From IMG/VR virus record IMGVR_UViG_3300020446_000003, positions 33,461 to 97,460 of that record: DNA of 64,000 nt, one strand, 5' to 3'. This document shows positions 27,607 through 35,661 of this stretch, piece by piece. The position numbers and the translations under genes were made by a program. The notes below the pieces were generated by a model, which did no database searches, was not told the origin of the DNA, and was given only the letters and a program-made list of their open reading frames with translations. The stretch is from a virus. The stretch's first letter is position 1; every line of letters begins with the position of its first letter.

Positions 27607-27614
27607 ATATTTAT
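27607..27614 (+). promoter_or_regulatory. Late-type promoter element
   Basis: TTATATTTATAATAA; core ATATTTAT 16 bases before the ATG at 27631. Confidence 0.45.
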
Positions 27615-27630
27615 AATAAAAGACATTAAT

Positions 27631-27813
27631 ATGAACGAAAATACAGATAATAAAAAAACTAAAGATTTGGAAGATTCACTTAACGAATTTCTTAAAGTTA
27701 ATGAAGAAAAAGAGTGTGAGGGAGAAGAATGTTTAATTAATGACGGAAAAGAAATTGTAGAAAGAGTTAATAAAGTTTATAAAACAACTGATGGAAGACA
27801 ATTATTAATATAA
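27631..27813 (+). CDS. Small acidic protein of unknown function
   Basis: Encodes 60 residues, strongly acidic and Asn-rich, with a short CEGEEC motif near residue 32 and a final strand (RVNKVYKTTDGRQLLI). It has its own late-type promoter and ends four bases before the next ATG, so it is transcribed with the tagged acidic protein downstream. Too short to classify. Confidence 0.55.
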   Translation: MNENTDNKKTKDLEDSLNEFLKVNEEKECEGEECLINDGKEIVERVNKVYKTTDGRQLLI

Positions 27814-27817
27814 AAAA

Positions 27818-28549
27818 ATGGATAAGAAAAAATTAATATCAGAAGAATTAAAAAGACATATGGAACTGTTAGAATATACGTTCTATATGGAAGATAAACC
27901 TGCGGAAGATGAGGTAGACAATCTTTTGTTAGGGGCAGAAAAACTTTATGAACAAGATCCTGTACCCGCTGAAGATGCAGAAGAAGAAACTACTGAAGAT
28001 CCATTTGGTGGTGGTTCAGAAGATACAGAAGGTGGTGAAGAAGAAACTTTAGATTTAGATACTGAAGAAGGAACTAGTGAAACTGACCCATTTGGTGGTG
28101 AAGAAGGTATGGAAGTTGAGGATGAATTTGCAACTGAGGAAGGTGGAGAAGAGACTGTCGAAGTAGACGTTACTGATATAGTAGATAAGGCAGAACAAAC
28201 TAGAACAGAAATAGAAGGTATGACTGCTAAAATGGATGAATTATTAGGTAAACTTGGTGATTTAGAAGGTAAGGTAGGCGATATGGATCAAGTTATTGAT
28301 AAAATAGATGGTTTAGAAAAAGAAATTGCAGACAGAAACCCAACACCAGTAGAAAGATTAGAAATGAGATCAATGGATTCTTTTCCATATAGTGTTTCCT
28401 TAACTGATTATTGGACAGATAAAGAGGGTTATGATGTAGGAGGTGAAGAAAAAGAAGAGTTTGTTATCACTCAAAAAGATGTAGATGATTATAGTGCAAC
28501 TGAAATTAAAGATTCATTTGACTATAATAAAAATGATGAAAATTCATAA
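27818..28549 (+). CDS. Acidic low-complexity protein with coiled coil and tag-like N-terminus
   Basis: Encodes 243 residues. The start MDKKKLISEELKRHMELLEY resembles the leaders of the tagged virion proteins, with LLE-Y at residues 17-20. Residues about 45-115 are extremely acidic (Glu, Asp, Gly, Thr) with the element DPFGG twice. Residues about 120-170 form a heptad coiled coil (MDELLGKLGDLEGKVGDMD). The last part has a conserved-looking RLEMRSMDSFPYSVSLTDYW. Acidic, coiled-coil proteins of this kind occur as scaffold or core proteins in T4-like heads, but that is only a suggestion. A terminator follows. Confidence 0.62.
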   Translation: MDKKKLISEELKRHMELLEYTFYMEDKPAEDEVDNLLLGAEKLYEQDPVPAEDAEEETTEDPFGGGSEDTEGGEEETLDLDTEEGTSETDPFGGEEGMEVEDEFATEEGGEETVEVDVTDIVDKAEQTRTEIEGMTAKMDELLGKLGDLEGKVGDMDQVIDKIDGLEKEIADRNPTPVERLEMRSMDSFPYSVSLTDYWTDKEGYDVGGEEKEEFVITQKDVDDYSATEIKDSFDYNKNDENS

Positions 28550-28563
28550 AACAAAAATTTAAT

Positions 28564-28594
28564 TTGACATATTAACCAATAATGACTATATTTG
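28564..28594 (+). promoter_or_regulatory. Host-type promoter overlapping a terminator
   Basis: TTG 28564-28566, 20-base spacer, TATATTTG 28587-28594. The -7 element is exactly in the loop of the terminator hairpin at 28574-28607, so transcripts starting here would contain only the 3' arm and could not form it. Confidence 0.7.
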
Positions 28595-28611
28595 TTCATT
28601 ATTGGTTTTTT
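28574..28611 (+). terminator. Intrinsic terminator before SSB gene
   Basis: AACCAATAATGA (28574-28585), loop CTATATTTGT, TCATTATTGGTT (28596-28607), T-run to 28611. Perfect 12-bp stem. Ends transcription from the acidic-protein unit. Confidence 0.85.
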
Positions 28612-28617
28612 CTTGTA

Positions 28618-28648
28618 TTGACTTTTACGAAAAAACTTATTATATTTA
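28618..28648 (+). promoter_or_regulatory. Second host-type promoter for SSB gene
   Basis: TTG 28618-28620, 20-base spacer, TATATTTA 28641-28648; 54 bases downstream of the first promoter. Leader of about 28 bases to the ATG at 28682. Confidence 0.72.
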
Positions 28649-28681
28649 GAAATAATTATTAACATTTAAAAAAAATTAAAA

Positions 28682-29584
28682 ATGAGTAACAGTTTAGACG
28701 CAATTTTGTCTCAGTATGAAAGTAATACTGAAAACAGTTCAAAAAAACCTAAGTTATCTAATGAAGATAGACTTAAGAAGTATTTCACTGAAAAACTTCA
28801 ACAAGGAGTAAAAAGTGCAACTCGAAGATTTAGAATTTTACCAGCAAAAGATGGTAAGTCTCCATTCGAAGAAGTATATTTTTACGAAAGACAAGTTAAC
28901 GGTAAATATGAAAAAATTTATTGTAATAAATTAAATGATGGTGAATATTGCCCAATGTATGAAGCAAAAGAAGCTTTATTAATGGAAGGTAGTAAGAAAG
29001 CCAAAGAAATGGCGAGAGAGTATACTCCTCGTAAATTTTATGTGGTAAAAGGTATCGACAGAGATAACGAAGATCACGGTGTTAAATTTTGGAGATTTAA
29101 ACACAATTATACAGGTAACGGTGTTATGGATAAGTTAATGCCACTTTTTAAATTAAAAGGTGATATTACAGATGCTAGAGAAGGTAGAGATATTATTATC
29201 ACTACTAACCGTAATGAAAAAGGGTGGAGTGTAGTAACTTCTATTATGTGTGATGATGTAAGTATGTTAACTGAAGATACGGTTAAAGCTAACGATTGGT
29301 TTAACAACGAAGAAACATTTAGAGATGTTTACGCTAAAAAATCACCAGAATATTTAGAGATAGTATCAAAAAATATGACTCCTGTTTGGGATTCAGAACA
29401 AAGTAAATACGTAGCAGAAGAAGAAAGAGAAGAATCAGAAACTGCTTCATTAGAAGAAGAAATAACTTACTTAAGAGAAGAAAGTAATACTACTTCTACT
29501 ACCACCATAACTTCAAATGAAGATGAAGATGAGGTAACTGTAACTAATCTAGAGAGTGGTGATAGTGATGATTTACCATTTTAA
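28682..29584 (+). CDS. gp32: Single-stranded DNA-binding protein (gp32-like)
   Basis: Encodes 300 residues with the T4 gp32 layout: basic N-terminal arm, a central OB-type core with RRFRILPAKDG, VYFYERQVNGKYEKIYC, ARE-type helix and KFWRFKHNYTG, and a strongly acidic tail ending DDLPF that recruits other replication proteins. It coats single-stranded DNA during replication and recombination. In T4 the core holds zinc through one His and three Cys. Here only C81 and C90 are present, the third cysteine position is Tyr93 and no matching His is seen, so zinc is probably not bound. Two promoters upstream and terminators on both sides make it an isolated, strongly expressed unit. Confidence 0.92.
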   Translation: MSNSLDAILSQYESNTENSSKKPKLSNEDRLKKYFTEKLQQGVKSATRRFRILPAKDGKSPFEEVYFYERQVNGKYEKIYCNKLNDGEYCPMYEAKEALLMEGSKKAKEMAREYTPRKFYVVKGIDRDNEDHGVKFWRFKHNYTGNGVMDKLMPLFKLKGDITDAREGRDIIITTNRNEKGWSVVTSIMCDDVSMLTEDTVKANDWFNNEETFRDVYAKKSPEYLEIVSKNMTPVWDSEQSKYVAEEEREESETASLEEEITYLREESNTTSTTTITSNEDEDEVTVTNLESGDSDDLPF

Positions 29585-29602
29585 TTAATTGTAAATGTGA
29601 AG

Positions 29603-29636
29603 AATAGGTCATCTTTTATGGGTGACCTATTTTTTT
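29603..29636 (+). terminator. Intrinsic terminator after SSB gene
   Basis: AATAGGTCA (29603-29611) pairs perfectly with TGACCTATT (29623-29631), followed by T to 29636. The loop is 11 bases. Confidence 0.88.
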
Positions 29637-29652
29637 AAAAAAAAATATAGAT

Positions 29653-30702
29653 ATGGCAAAAAAACCAATTAAGAAAAAAACAACTGATTTTTCTAGTATT
29701 AGGAAAAAATTTTCATCTAGTGATAAATACAAAGAACAAAAATATTTTGATTTAGGAGAATCATTTCAAAAAGCAACAGGTATTCCTGGCCCAGCTATTG
29801 GACAAATTAATATGTTGTTAGGACATTCAGATACAGGAAAAACGACTGCATTAATTCAAACTGCAGTAGATGCTCAGAAAAAAGGTATATTACCTATTTT
29901 TATTATAACTGAACAAAAATTTAGTTTTGAACACGCTAAACAAATGGGATTAGAAACTAATTATATTGAAGAGGTTGATGAAAGTACAGGAGAAATTGAG
30001 GCATATTGGGATGGATTTTTATTATACAAATTAGGTTTTGAATATATAGAGCAAGCATTTGAATATGTAACTGAAATTTTAGATGCACAATCAAAAGGAG
30101 ATATTCCACACGATATTGTATTCTTATGGGACTCCATAGGGACAATACCCTGTAAAATGAGTTTTGAAGGAAAGGGTGGAAACCAACATACTGCAAGAGT
30201 AATATCAGAAAAATGGGGTATGGGTATGGCTCAGAGAATAACCTCATCTCGTAAAGAGAGTTCGCCATATACCAATACTATGGTATTTGTTAACCAACCA
30301 TGGGTAGAGTTACCAGATAATCCGTTTAGTCAACCTAGAATTCAACCTAAAGGTGGACAATCAATTTATTTATCTTGTGCACTAGTATTCCTATTTGGGA
30401 ATCAAAAGAGTGCTGGAGTTTCTAAATTAAATGCCACCAACAAAGGTCGTAAAGTAAATTTTGCAGTCAGAACTAAAGTGGGTATCCATAAAAATCATAT
30501 GAATGGTTTAGGGTATGCTGATTGTAGAATATTGGCTACTACACATGGTTTTATTGAAGATGAAAAGAAAGCTATAGATACTTATAAATCTGATTATAAA
30601 GAATACTGGTCGACAGTATTTGATAGTGTGGGTGAAGAAGTAGACTTTACTATAGAAGAAGGGGAACATATTGATGCACCCGTAGAATATGCGGATCAAT
30701 AA
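29653..30702 (+). CDS. uvsX: RecA-like recombinase (UvsX)
   Basis: Encodes 349 residues of the RecA/UvsX family, which forms filaments on ssDNA and drives strand exchange in recombination-dependent replication. Walker A is GHSDTGKTT (residues 57-65). Walker B lies near residue 154 (DIVFLWDS). The later segments MVFVNQPW and PKGGQSIYLSCALVFLF correspond to RecA loop regions. The C-terminus is acidic, as in UvsX. It follows SSB, its functional partner, from which it is separated by a terminator; no clear promoter is visible in the 16 bases between, so it may rely on readthrough. Confidence 0.9.
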   Translation: MAKKPIKKKTTDFSSIRKKFSSSDKYKEQKYFDLGESFQKATGIPGPAIGQINMLLGHSDTGKTTALIQTAVDAQKKGILPIFIITEQKFSFEHAKQMGLETNYIEEVDESTGEIEAYWDGFLLYKLGFEYIEQAFEYVTEILDAQSKGDIPHDIVFLWDSIGTIPCKMSFEGKGGNQHTARVISEKWGMGMAQRITSSRKESSPYTNTMVFVNQPWVELPDNPFSQPRIQPKGGQSIYLSCALVFLFGNQKSAGVSKLNATNKGRKVNFAVRTKVGIHKNHMNGLGYADCRILATTHGFIEDEKKAIDTYKSDYKEYWSTVFDSVGEEVDFTIEEGEHIDAPVEYADQ

Positions 30703-30731
30703 TTTTGTTAAATTTGTAATCAATATGATAA

Positions 30732-31775
30732 GTGTCCAGACCAAATAAAAGAAAAAAATTTACACAGACTCTATTAGTAGATGGTGATTCATTATTGAAA
30801 ACCGCATATCATGGGGCTAAAAATCTTTATTATAAAGAAACTCATATAGGTGGAATTTACCAATTCCTTACCATGTTAAGGAAATCACTTAATGAATATA
30901 AATACGATAGAGTTTTTGTATTTTGGGATGGGCAATTTAGTGGTAGACTAAGGTATGATTTATATAAAGAATATAAATCAAATAGAGATAAAGATTTCTA
31001 TAATGAAACCCCTCCTTCTGAACCAGAACTTTTTATTCAAAAAGAAAGAGTAAAACAATATTTAGAAGAATTATTTGTTAGACAATTTGAAGATTTAGTA
31101 ATTGAAGCAGATGACGCAATTGCATATTATTGTAGTAAAATTAAAGAAGATGAAAAAATTGTTATAGTAACTAATGACAGAGATATTTTACAACTAATAA
31201 ACGATAGAATAGGTGTTTATATTATAAATAAAAAAAGAATCATTACAACTACTAATTATAGTGACTATTTTAATCATCACTATACTAATCTTAAGTTACT
31301 AAAAATATTATCTGGCGATAATAGTGATAATATAAAAGGTATTAAAGGTGTAAGTGAAAAAACTATTATTAAATATTTTCCTGAATTTGTTAAAAAAACT
31401 TTGACATTGGAAGAAATTTTTAGTAAAATTGAAGATATACAAAGTGAAAGAAAAAATAGATTGAAAACATTAGATAATATAATTAATAAAGTTACAGTTG
31501 GAGTACAAGGTGAAAGTATTTTTGATGTAAATGAAAAAATTATAAATCTAAAAAAACCTTTGTTAACAGAAAATTCTATAAACGTTTTAAATGACTTGTT
31601 TAGTTCACCTATCGACCCTGAAGATAGGACTATTAAAAACGTTATTAAAATGATGTTGGAAGACGGTTTAACAATGGCAATACCTGGGGGTAGAGATGGT
31701 TATATTAACTTTTTACAACCGTTTCTAAGAATAATTAAAAAAGAAAAAAGTTATTTTAGTAAAATTAAAAATTAA
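30732..31775 (+). CDS. rnh: 5'-3' exonuclease / RNase H of FEN-PIN type
   Basis: Encodes 347 residues from a GTG start; an in-frame stop lies directly upstream (30729-30731) and no in-frame ATG precedes the conserved part. All metal-binding acidic motifs of the flap-nuclease fold are present: LLVDGDS (D17, D19), VFWDG (D66), EADDAIAY (E125, D127, D128), VTNDRD (D149, D151) and the helix-3-turn-helix SGDNSDNIKGIKGVSEKT (D196, D199). The T4 counterpart removes lagging-strand RNA primers. It lies in the replication block after uvsX. Confidence 0.88.
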   Translation: MSRPNKRKKFTQTLLVDGDSLLKTAYHGAKNLYYKETHIGGIYQFLTMLRKSLNEYKYDRVFVFWDGQFSGRLRYDLYKEYKSNRDKDFYNETPPSEPELFIQKERVKQYLEELFVRQFEDLVIEADDAIAYYCSKIKEDEKIVIVTNDRDILQLINDRIGVYIINKKRIITTTNYSDYFNHHYTNLKLLKILSGDNSDNIKGIKGVSEKTIIKYFPEFVKKTLTLEEIFSKIEDIQSERKNRLKTLDNIINKVTVGVQGESIFDVNEKIINLKKPLLTENSINVLNDLFSSPIDPEDRTIKNVIKMMLEDGLTMAIPGGRDGYINFLQPFLRIIKKEKSYFSKIKN

Positions 31776-31780
31776 AAATT

Positions 31781-32242
31781 ATGAAAAAAAGTTATGACAA
31801 TCTTCCTTATGAATTTTTGTTGAAAATTAACGGAAAACCAATTGTGGGGAGAAATTTTCACATTAAAGGGTATAATGCCGATAGTTTAAAGTCTATAGAA
31901 CTTAAAGAAACTATTGATGACGCAACTAGAGTTATTGAAGAACAATTTAAATTAAAAAGTAATTTTTATTTGTGGAGATATTATAACCCTTACGCCACCC
32001 AAACTACGGAAGAGGTAGAAGAGTTAAAAAAAGATTTATATGAAAATGAAGATGTTTTTATTTTCCAAATAAAAGTAAAAGGTAGAGTAGTTGCTCAGAA
32101 GATTTTTAGTGGAAATGACTACCCACCAAAGGTAAGATATGATGTAGATATAAGATCAATTATTCCCGAAATCATCTCTATTATACAAAATGGGTTAAGT
32201 TTAAAAAAATATACTCACGAATACTGTGGTTACACGCTTTAG
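31781..32242 (+). CDS. Unrecognised protein in the replication block
   Basis: Encodes 153 residues and starts six bases after the nuclease gene, so it is in the same operon. It has a mixed fold with EFLLKINGKPIVGRNFHIKG, a helix rich in charged residues, LWRRY-like aromatic LWRYYNPY, and the final CGYTL. No motif I can name. Position between the nuclease and the helicase hints at a replication accessory role (for instance a helicase-loader analogue), which is speculation. Confidence 0.6.
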   Translation: MKKSYDNLPYEFLLKINGKPIVGRNFHIKGYNADSLKSIELKETIDDATRVIEEQFKLKSNFYLWRYYNPYATQTTEEVEELKKDLYENEDVFIFQIKVKGRVVAQKIFSGNDYPPKVRYDVDIRSIIPEIISIIQNGLSLKKYTHEYCGYTL

Positions 32243-32245
32243 TGT

Positions 32246-32253
32246 ATATTTAT
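32246..32253 (+). promoter_or_regulatory. Late-type promoter element upstream of helicase
   Basis: TGTATATTTATTAATA; core ATATTTAT 24 bases before the ATG at 32278. This is the one clear case of the element ahead of a replication gene. Confidence 0.4.
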
Positions 32254-32277
32254 TAATATATCAAAAATGATAATAGA

Positions 32278-33669
32278 ATGACTAAAGAAAAAGAAAAAAA
32301 TTTAGGTTATTTAGGATGGAGTTTTCAAGTTAAGTTAGTCAAACAATTAATTGAAGATAGTAAATTTTGTGAAGAGATTATTGATATAATCGATCCAAAA
32401 TATTTTGACAATGAGTATTTGAGAATAATTATTGCTAGTTTAAAAAATTACTATGATAGTTATGAGACAATACCTACATATGAAACACTATTTCAAATAA
32501 TAAGGGTAGAGATAAAAAGAGAAATCGCTAGAGACTCTGCTATTGAAATGGTTAAAGAAGTCAAAAACTCTGATAATAAAGATTGTTTACATACTCAAGA
32601 AGTTGCAACTAAATTCTGTAAACAACAAGAACTTAAAAAAGCAACTAATAAAATTCAAAATATTTTAGAAGCAGGTGATTTTGATAGATATGATGAGTGT
32701 GAAGATATTCTTAAAGAAGCTTTGTCTGTTGGTGGTGAAAAAGATAATGGTATTGATGTTTTTCATGCAATAGACGAAGTATTAAGTGATGATTTTAGAA
32801 ATCCTGTTCCTACAGGTTTAGTTGGTATAGACAACTTAATGGATGGAGGATTATCTAAAGGAGAATTAGGTGTAATTTTAGCACCTTTTGGTGTCGGTAA
32901 AACCACTTTAATAACTCGTATGGCAAATACTGCATATAATTTAGGTTATAACGTAGTACAAATATTTTTTGAGGATAACCCCAAAGTTATTCAAAGAAAG
33001 CATATGACATGTTGGAGTGAAATACCTTTAAATGAATTAACTGAGAGAAAAGAAGAGGTTAAAGCTTTATTACCTCAGTTTAGGGAAAAAGAAGGAAACC
33101 TAATTTTAAAGAAAATGCCGAGCGATGGCACAACAATTAATCATATAAAACAATACTTAAGAAAACTAACATCAAATGGTACAAAACCTGATGTAGTTTT
33201 TGTTGATTATATGGATTGTGTTGTACCCACTAAACAATTTAAAGATGAATATGCGGGTGAAGGAAACGTTATGAGACAGTTTGAAACTATGATTTCAGAA
33301 TTAGATGTTGTTGGGTGGACTGCAGTACAAGGTAATAGAAGTTCTATAGGTGCGGATGTAGTGAAAGCAGATATGATAGGTGGTTCAATTAAAAAAGGAC
33401 AAATTGGACACTTTATTATCTCAGTAGCTAAAACATTAGAACAAAAAGAAGAAGGAACGGCTACTATGGCTATTTTAAAATCTAGATTTGGTAAAGACGG
33501 TATAATTTTCGAAGACATATTGTTTGATAACGGATCTTTAAAAATTGATACTAGTATATCTAGTGACGTTTCATTCTTAGAACACCAAAATGGTGAAGAA
33601 AAAAGAAAATCTCAATTGGTTATAGATGCTATGAAAAAGAAAAGAGAGATTGGACTGGGGGAAAATTAA
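32278..33669 (+). CDS. gp41: Replicative DNA helicase (DnaB/gp41-like)
   Basis: Encodes 463 residues: an N-terminal helical domain to about residue 150, a linker, then a RecA-type ATPase. The start of the motor reads PTGLVGIDNLMDGGLSKGEL, Walker A APFGVGKTT (about 202-210), Walker B VVFVDYMD (near 306), and a later conserved segment AVQGNRSS. Hexameric helicases of this kind unwind the fork and pair with a primase; a primase gene begins at the window end. The length is close to T4 gp41 (475). Confidence 0.9.
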   Translation: MTKEKEKNLGYLGWSFQVKLVKQLIEDSKFCEEIIDIIDPKYFDNEYLRIIIASLKNYYDSYETIPTYETLFQIIRVEIKREIARDSAIEMVKEVKNSDNKDCLHTQEVATKFCKQQELKKATNKIQNILEAGDFDRYDECEDILKEALSVGGEKDNGIDVFHAIDEVLSDDFRNPVPTGLVGIDNLMDGGLSKGELGVILAPFGVGKTTLITRMANTAYNLGYNVVQIFFEDNPKVIQRKHMTCWSEIPLNELTERKEEVKALLPQFREKEGNLILKKMPSDGTTINHIKQYLRKLTSNGTKPDVVFVDYMDCVVPTKQFKDEYAGEGNVMRQFETMISELDVVGWTAVQGNRSSIGADVVKADMIGGSIKKGQIGHFIISVAKTLEQKEEGTATMAILKSRFGKDGIIFEDILFDNGSLKIDTSISSDVSFLEHQNGEEKRKSQLVIDAMKKKREIGLGEN

Positions 33670-33699
33670 TAATAAGATTTAAATTAAGTATTAAAAAAA

Positions 33700-35559
33700 A
33701 TGGAGTTATCAAGCAAAATTTTATCAGATATTACTGTATATATGAAATATGCAAAATATCTACCTGAATTAAACAGAAGAGAAACATGGGAAGAATTAGT
33801 TACACGTAATAAAGAAATGCACCAAAAGAGATATCCTCACATTGCAGACAAAATAGATGAAGCATATCAATATGTGTATGATAAAAAAGTATTACCTTCG
33901 ATGAGAAGTATGCAATTCGGTGGAAAACCGATAGAAATTTCCCCTAACAGAATTTATAATTGTGCATATATGCCTATAGATCATATAGATTCATTTAGTG
34001 AATGTATGTTTTTATTATTAGGTGGTACAGGTGTGGGTTATTCTGTACAAAAACATCACGTAGAAAAATTACCACCAGTTAATAAACCATATCCTAAAAG
34101 AACAAAAAGATTTTTAATTAGTGATTCGATAGAAGGTTGGGCAGATGCAATAAAACTTTTAATGAAATCATATTTAAATGGTAAAAGTTCAAGAATAGAA
34201 TTTGATTACTCCGATATTAGACCTAAAGGTGCTAGATTAGTAACTTCAGGTGGTAAAGCACCAGGACCTCAACCACTTAAAGAGTGTATTGTTAAAATAA
34301 GAGGTATTCTAAGTGAAAAAGAAGATGGTGAACAATTAACTACTTTGGAAGTACATGATATAGTTTGTCATATTGCAGATGCAGTATTAGCAGGTGGGAT
34401 AAGAAGAGCGGCATTAATATCATTATTTAGTGCAGACGATCAAGCAATGATTGGTTGTAAGTCTGGTAGTTGGTGGGAAACAAATCCACAAAGAGGTAGG
34501 GCTAATAACTCAGCTTGTTTAATGAGGCATAAGATTACTAAGGAATTCTTTTTAGATTTATGGAAAAGGGTAGAGTTAAGTGGTTCAGGTGAACCAGGAA
34601 TCTATTTCAATAATGACAAAGATTGGGGTACAAATCCTTGTTGTGAGATTGCTTTAAGACCTTACCAATTCTGTAACCTATGTGAAGTAAATGTATCAAA
34701 TATTGAATCACAAGAAGACTTAAATAATAGAGTTAAAGCAGCAGCATTTATTGGTACATTACAGGCAGGATATACACATTTCCATTATCTAAGAGATATT
34801 TGGCAAGAAACTACTGAGAAAGAAGCATTAATTGGTGTTAGTATGACAGGTATCGGTTCTGGTAGAGTATTAGGATATGATATGGAAGAAGCAGCTAAAG
34901 TAGTTAAAAAAGAAAACAGTAGAGTAGCTAAATTGATTGGAATAAATAAATCCGCAAGAACAACTACTGTAAAACCTGCTGGTACAACATCACTTACATT
35001 AGGAACATCTTCTGGAATTCATGCATGGCATAACGATTACTACATTAGAAGAGTTAGAGTTGGTAAAAATGAGTCTATGTATACATATTTACTTAATAAT
35101 CATCCAGAACTTGTAGAAGATGATTATTTTAGAGGACACGATACTGCAGTTATCTCTATTCCACAAAAAGCACCTAAAGGTTCTATATTAAGAACTGAAT
35201 CACCTTTTGATTTATTAGAAAGAGTTAAAAAAGTGGCTACAGAATGGGTAAAAAATGGACATAATAGTGGTTCTAATTCACATAATGTTTCTGCAACTAT
35301 CTCTTTAAAAGATGAAGACTGGGAGTTAGCAGGTGAATGGATGTGGAAAAATAGAAAACATTATAATGGTTTATCGGTATTACCATATAACGGAGGAACA
35401 TATGTTCAGGCACCATTTGAAGACTGTACTAAAGAAGAATATGAAAAAATGATGAAGACTTTAAATGAGATAGATTTATCAAATGTTATAGAAGAACAAG
35501 ATGAAACAAATTTAAGTGGAGAGTTAGCTTGTGCCGGTGGTGCGTGTGAAATCACTTAA
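33700..35559 (+). CDS. nrdJ: Adenosylcobalamin-dependent ribonucleoside-triphosphate reductase (class II)
   Basis: Encodes 619 residues matching the monomeric B12-dependent reductase of Lactobacillus: NC at residues about 87-88 (IYNCAYMP), GGTGVGYSVQ, the active-site strip GTNPCCEIAL (radical Cys and Glu) followed by FCNLCEVN, TTVKPAGTTS, SVLPYNGGTYVQAP, and a C-terminal redox pair CAGGAC. It makes dNTPs from NTPs using a B12-derived radical, so it depends on cobalamin supplied by the host. It is shorter than the 739-residue lactobacillar enzyme. It is the last gene of the replication block and is followed by a terminator. Confidence 0.93.
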   Translation: MELSSKILSDITVYMKYAKYLPELNRRETWEELVTRNKEMHQKRYPHIADKIDEAYQYVYDKKVLPSMRSMQFGGKPIEISPNRIYNCAYMPIDHIDSFSECMFLLLGGTGVGYSVQKHHVEKLPPVNKPYPKRTKRFLISDSIEGWADAIKLLMKSYLNGKSSRIEFDYSDIRPKGARLVTSGGKAPGPQPLKECIVKIRGILSEKEDGEQLTTLEVHDIVCHIADAVLAGGIRRAALISLFSADDQAMIGCKSGSWWETNPQRGRANNSACLMRHKITKEFFLDLWKRVELSGSGEPGIYFNNDKDWGTNPCCEIALRPYQFCNLCEVNVSNIESQEDLNNRVKAAAFIGTLQAGYTHFHYLRDIWQETTEKEALIGVSMTGIGSGRVLGYDMEEAAKVVKKENSRVAKLIGINKSARTTTVKPAGTTSLTLGTSSGIHAWHNDYYIRRVRVGKNESMYTYLLNNHPELVEDDYFRGHDTAVISIPQKAPKGSILRTESPFDLLERVKKVATEWVKNGHNSGSNSHNVSATISLKDEDWELAGEWMWKNRKHYNGLSVLPYNGGTYVQAPFEDCTKEEYEKMMKTLNEIDLSNVIEEQDETNLSGELACAGGACEIT

Positions 35560-35582
35560 TAGTTAATAAAATTTAATTTTTT

Positions 35583-35613
35583 AAAAGGTATCTTTTCGAT
35601 ACCTTTTTTTTTT
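35583..35613 (+). terminator. Intrinsic terminator after ribonucleotide reductase
   Basis: AAAAGGTATC (35583-35592), loop TTTTC, GATACCTTTT (35598-35607), T-run to 35613. Perfect 10-bp stem separating replication genes from the wedge operon. Confidence 0.92.
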
Positions 35614-35647
35614 ATATAACCTTTTCTTTTAAAAAATTTATTGTAGA

Positions 35648-35655
35648 ATATTTAT
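35648..35655 (+). promoter_or_regulatory. Late-type promoter element of the wedge operon
   Basis: AGAATATTTATATACA; core ATATTTAT ends six bases before the gp25 ATG at 35662, directly after the terminator. Near-leaderless start. Confidence 0.5.
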
Positions 35656-35661
35656 ATACAT

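Noticed and set aside
30703-30716. TAAATTTG before the nuclease gene as a promoter
   Set aside because: No TTG 20 bases upstream; the match to the -7 element alone is expected by chance.
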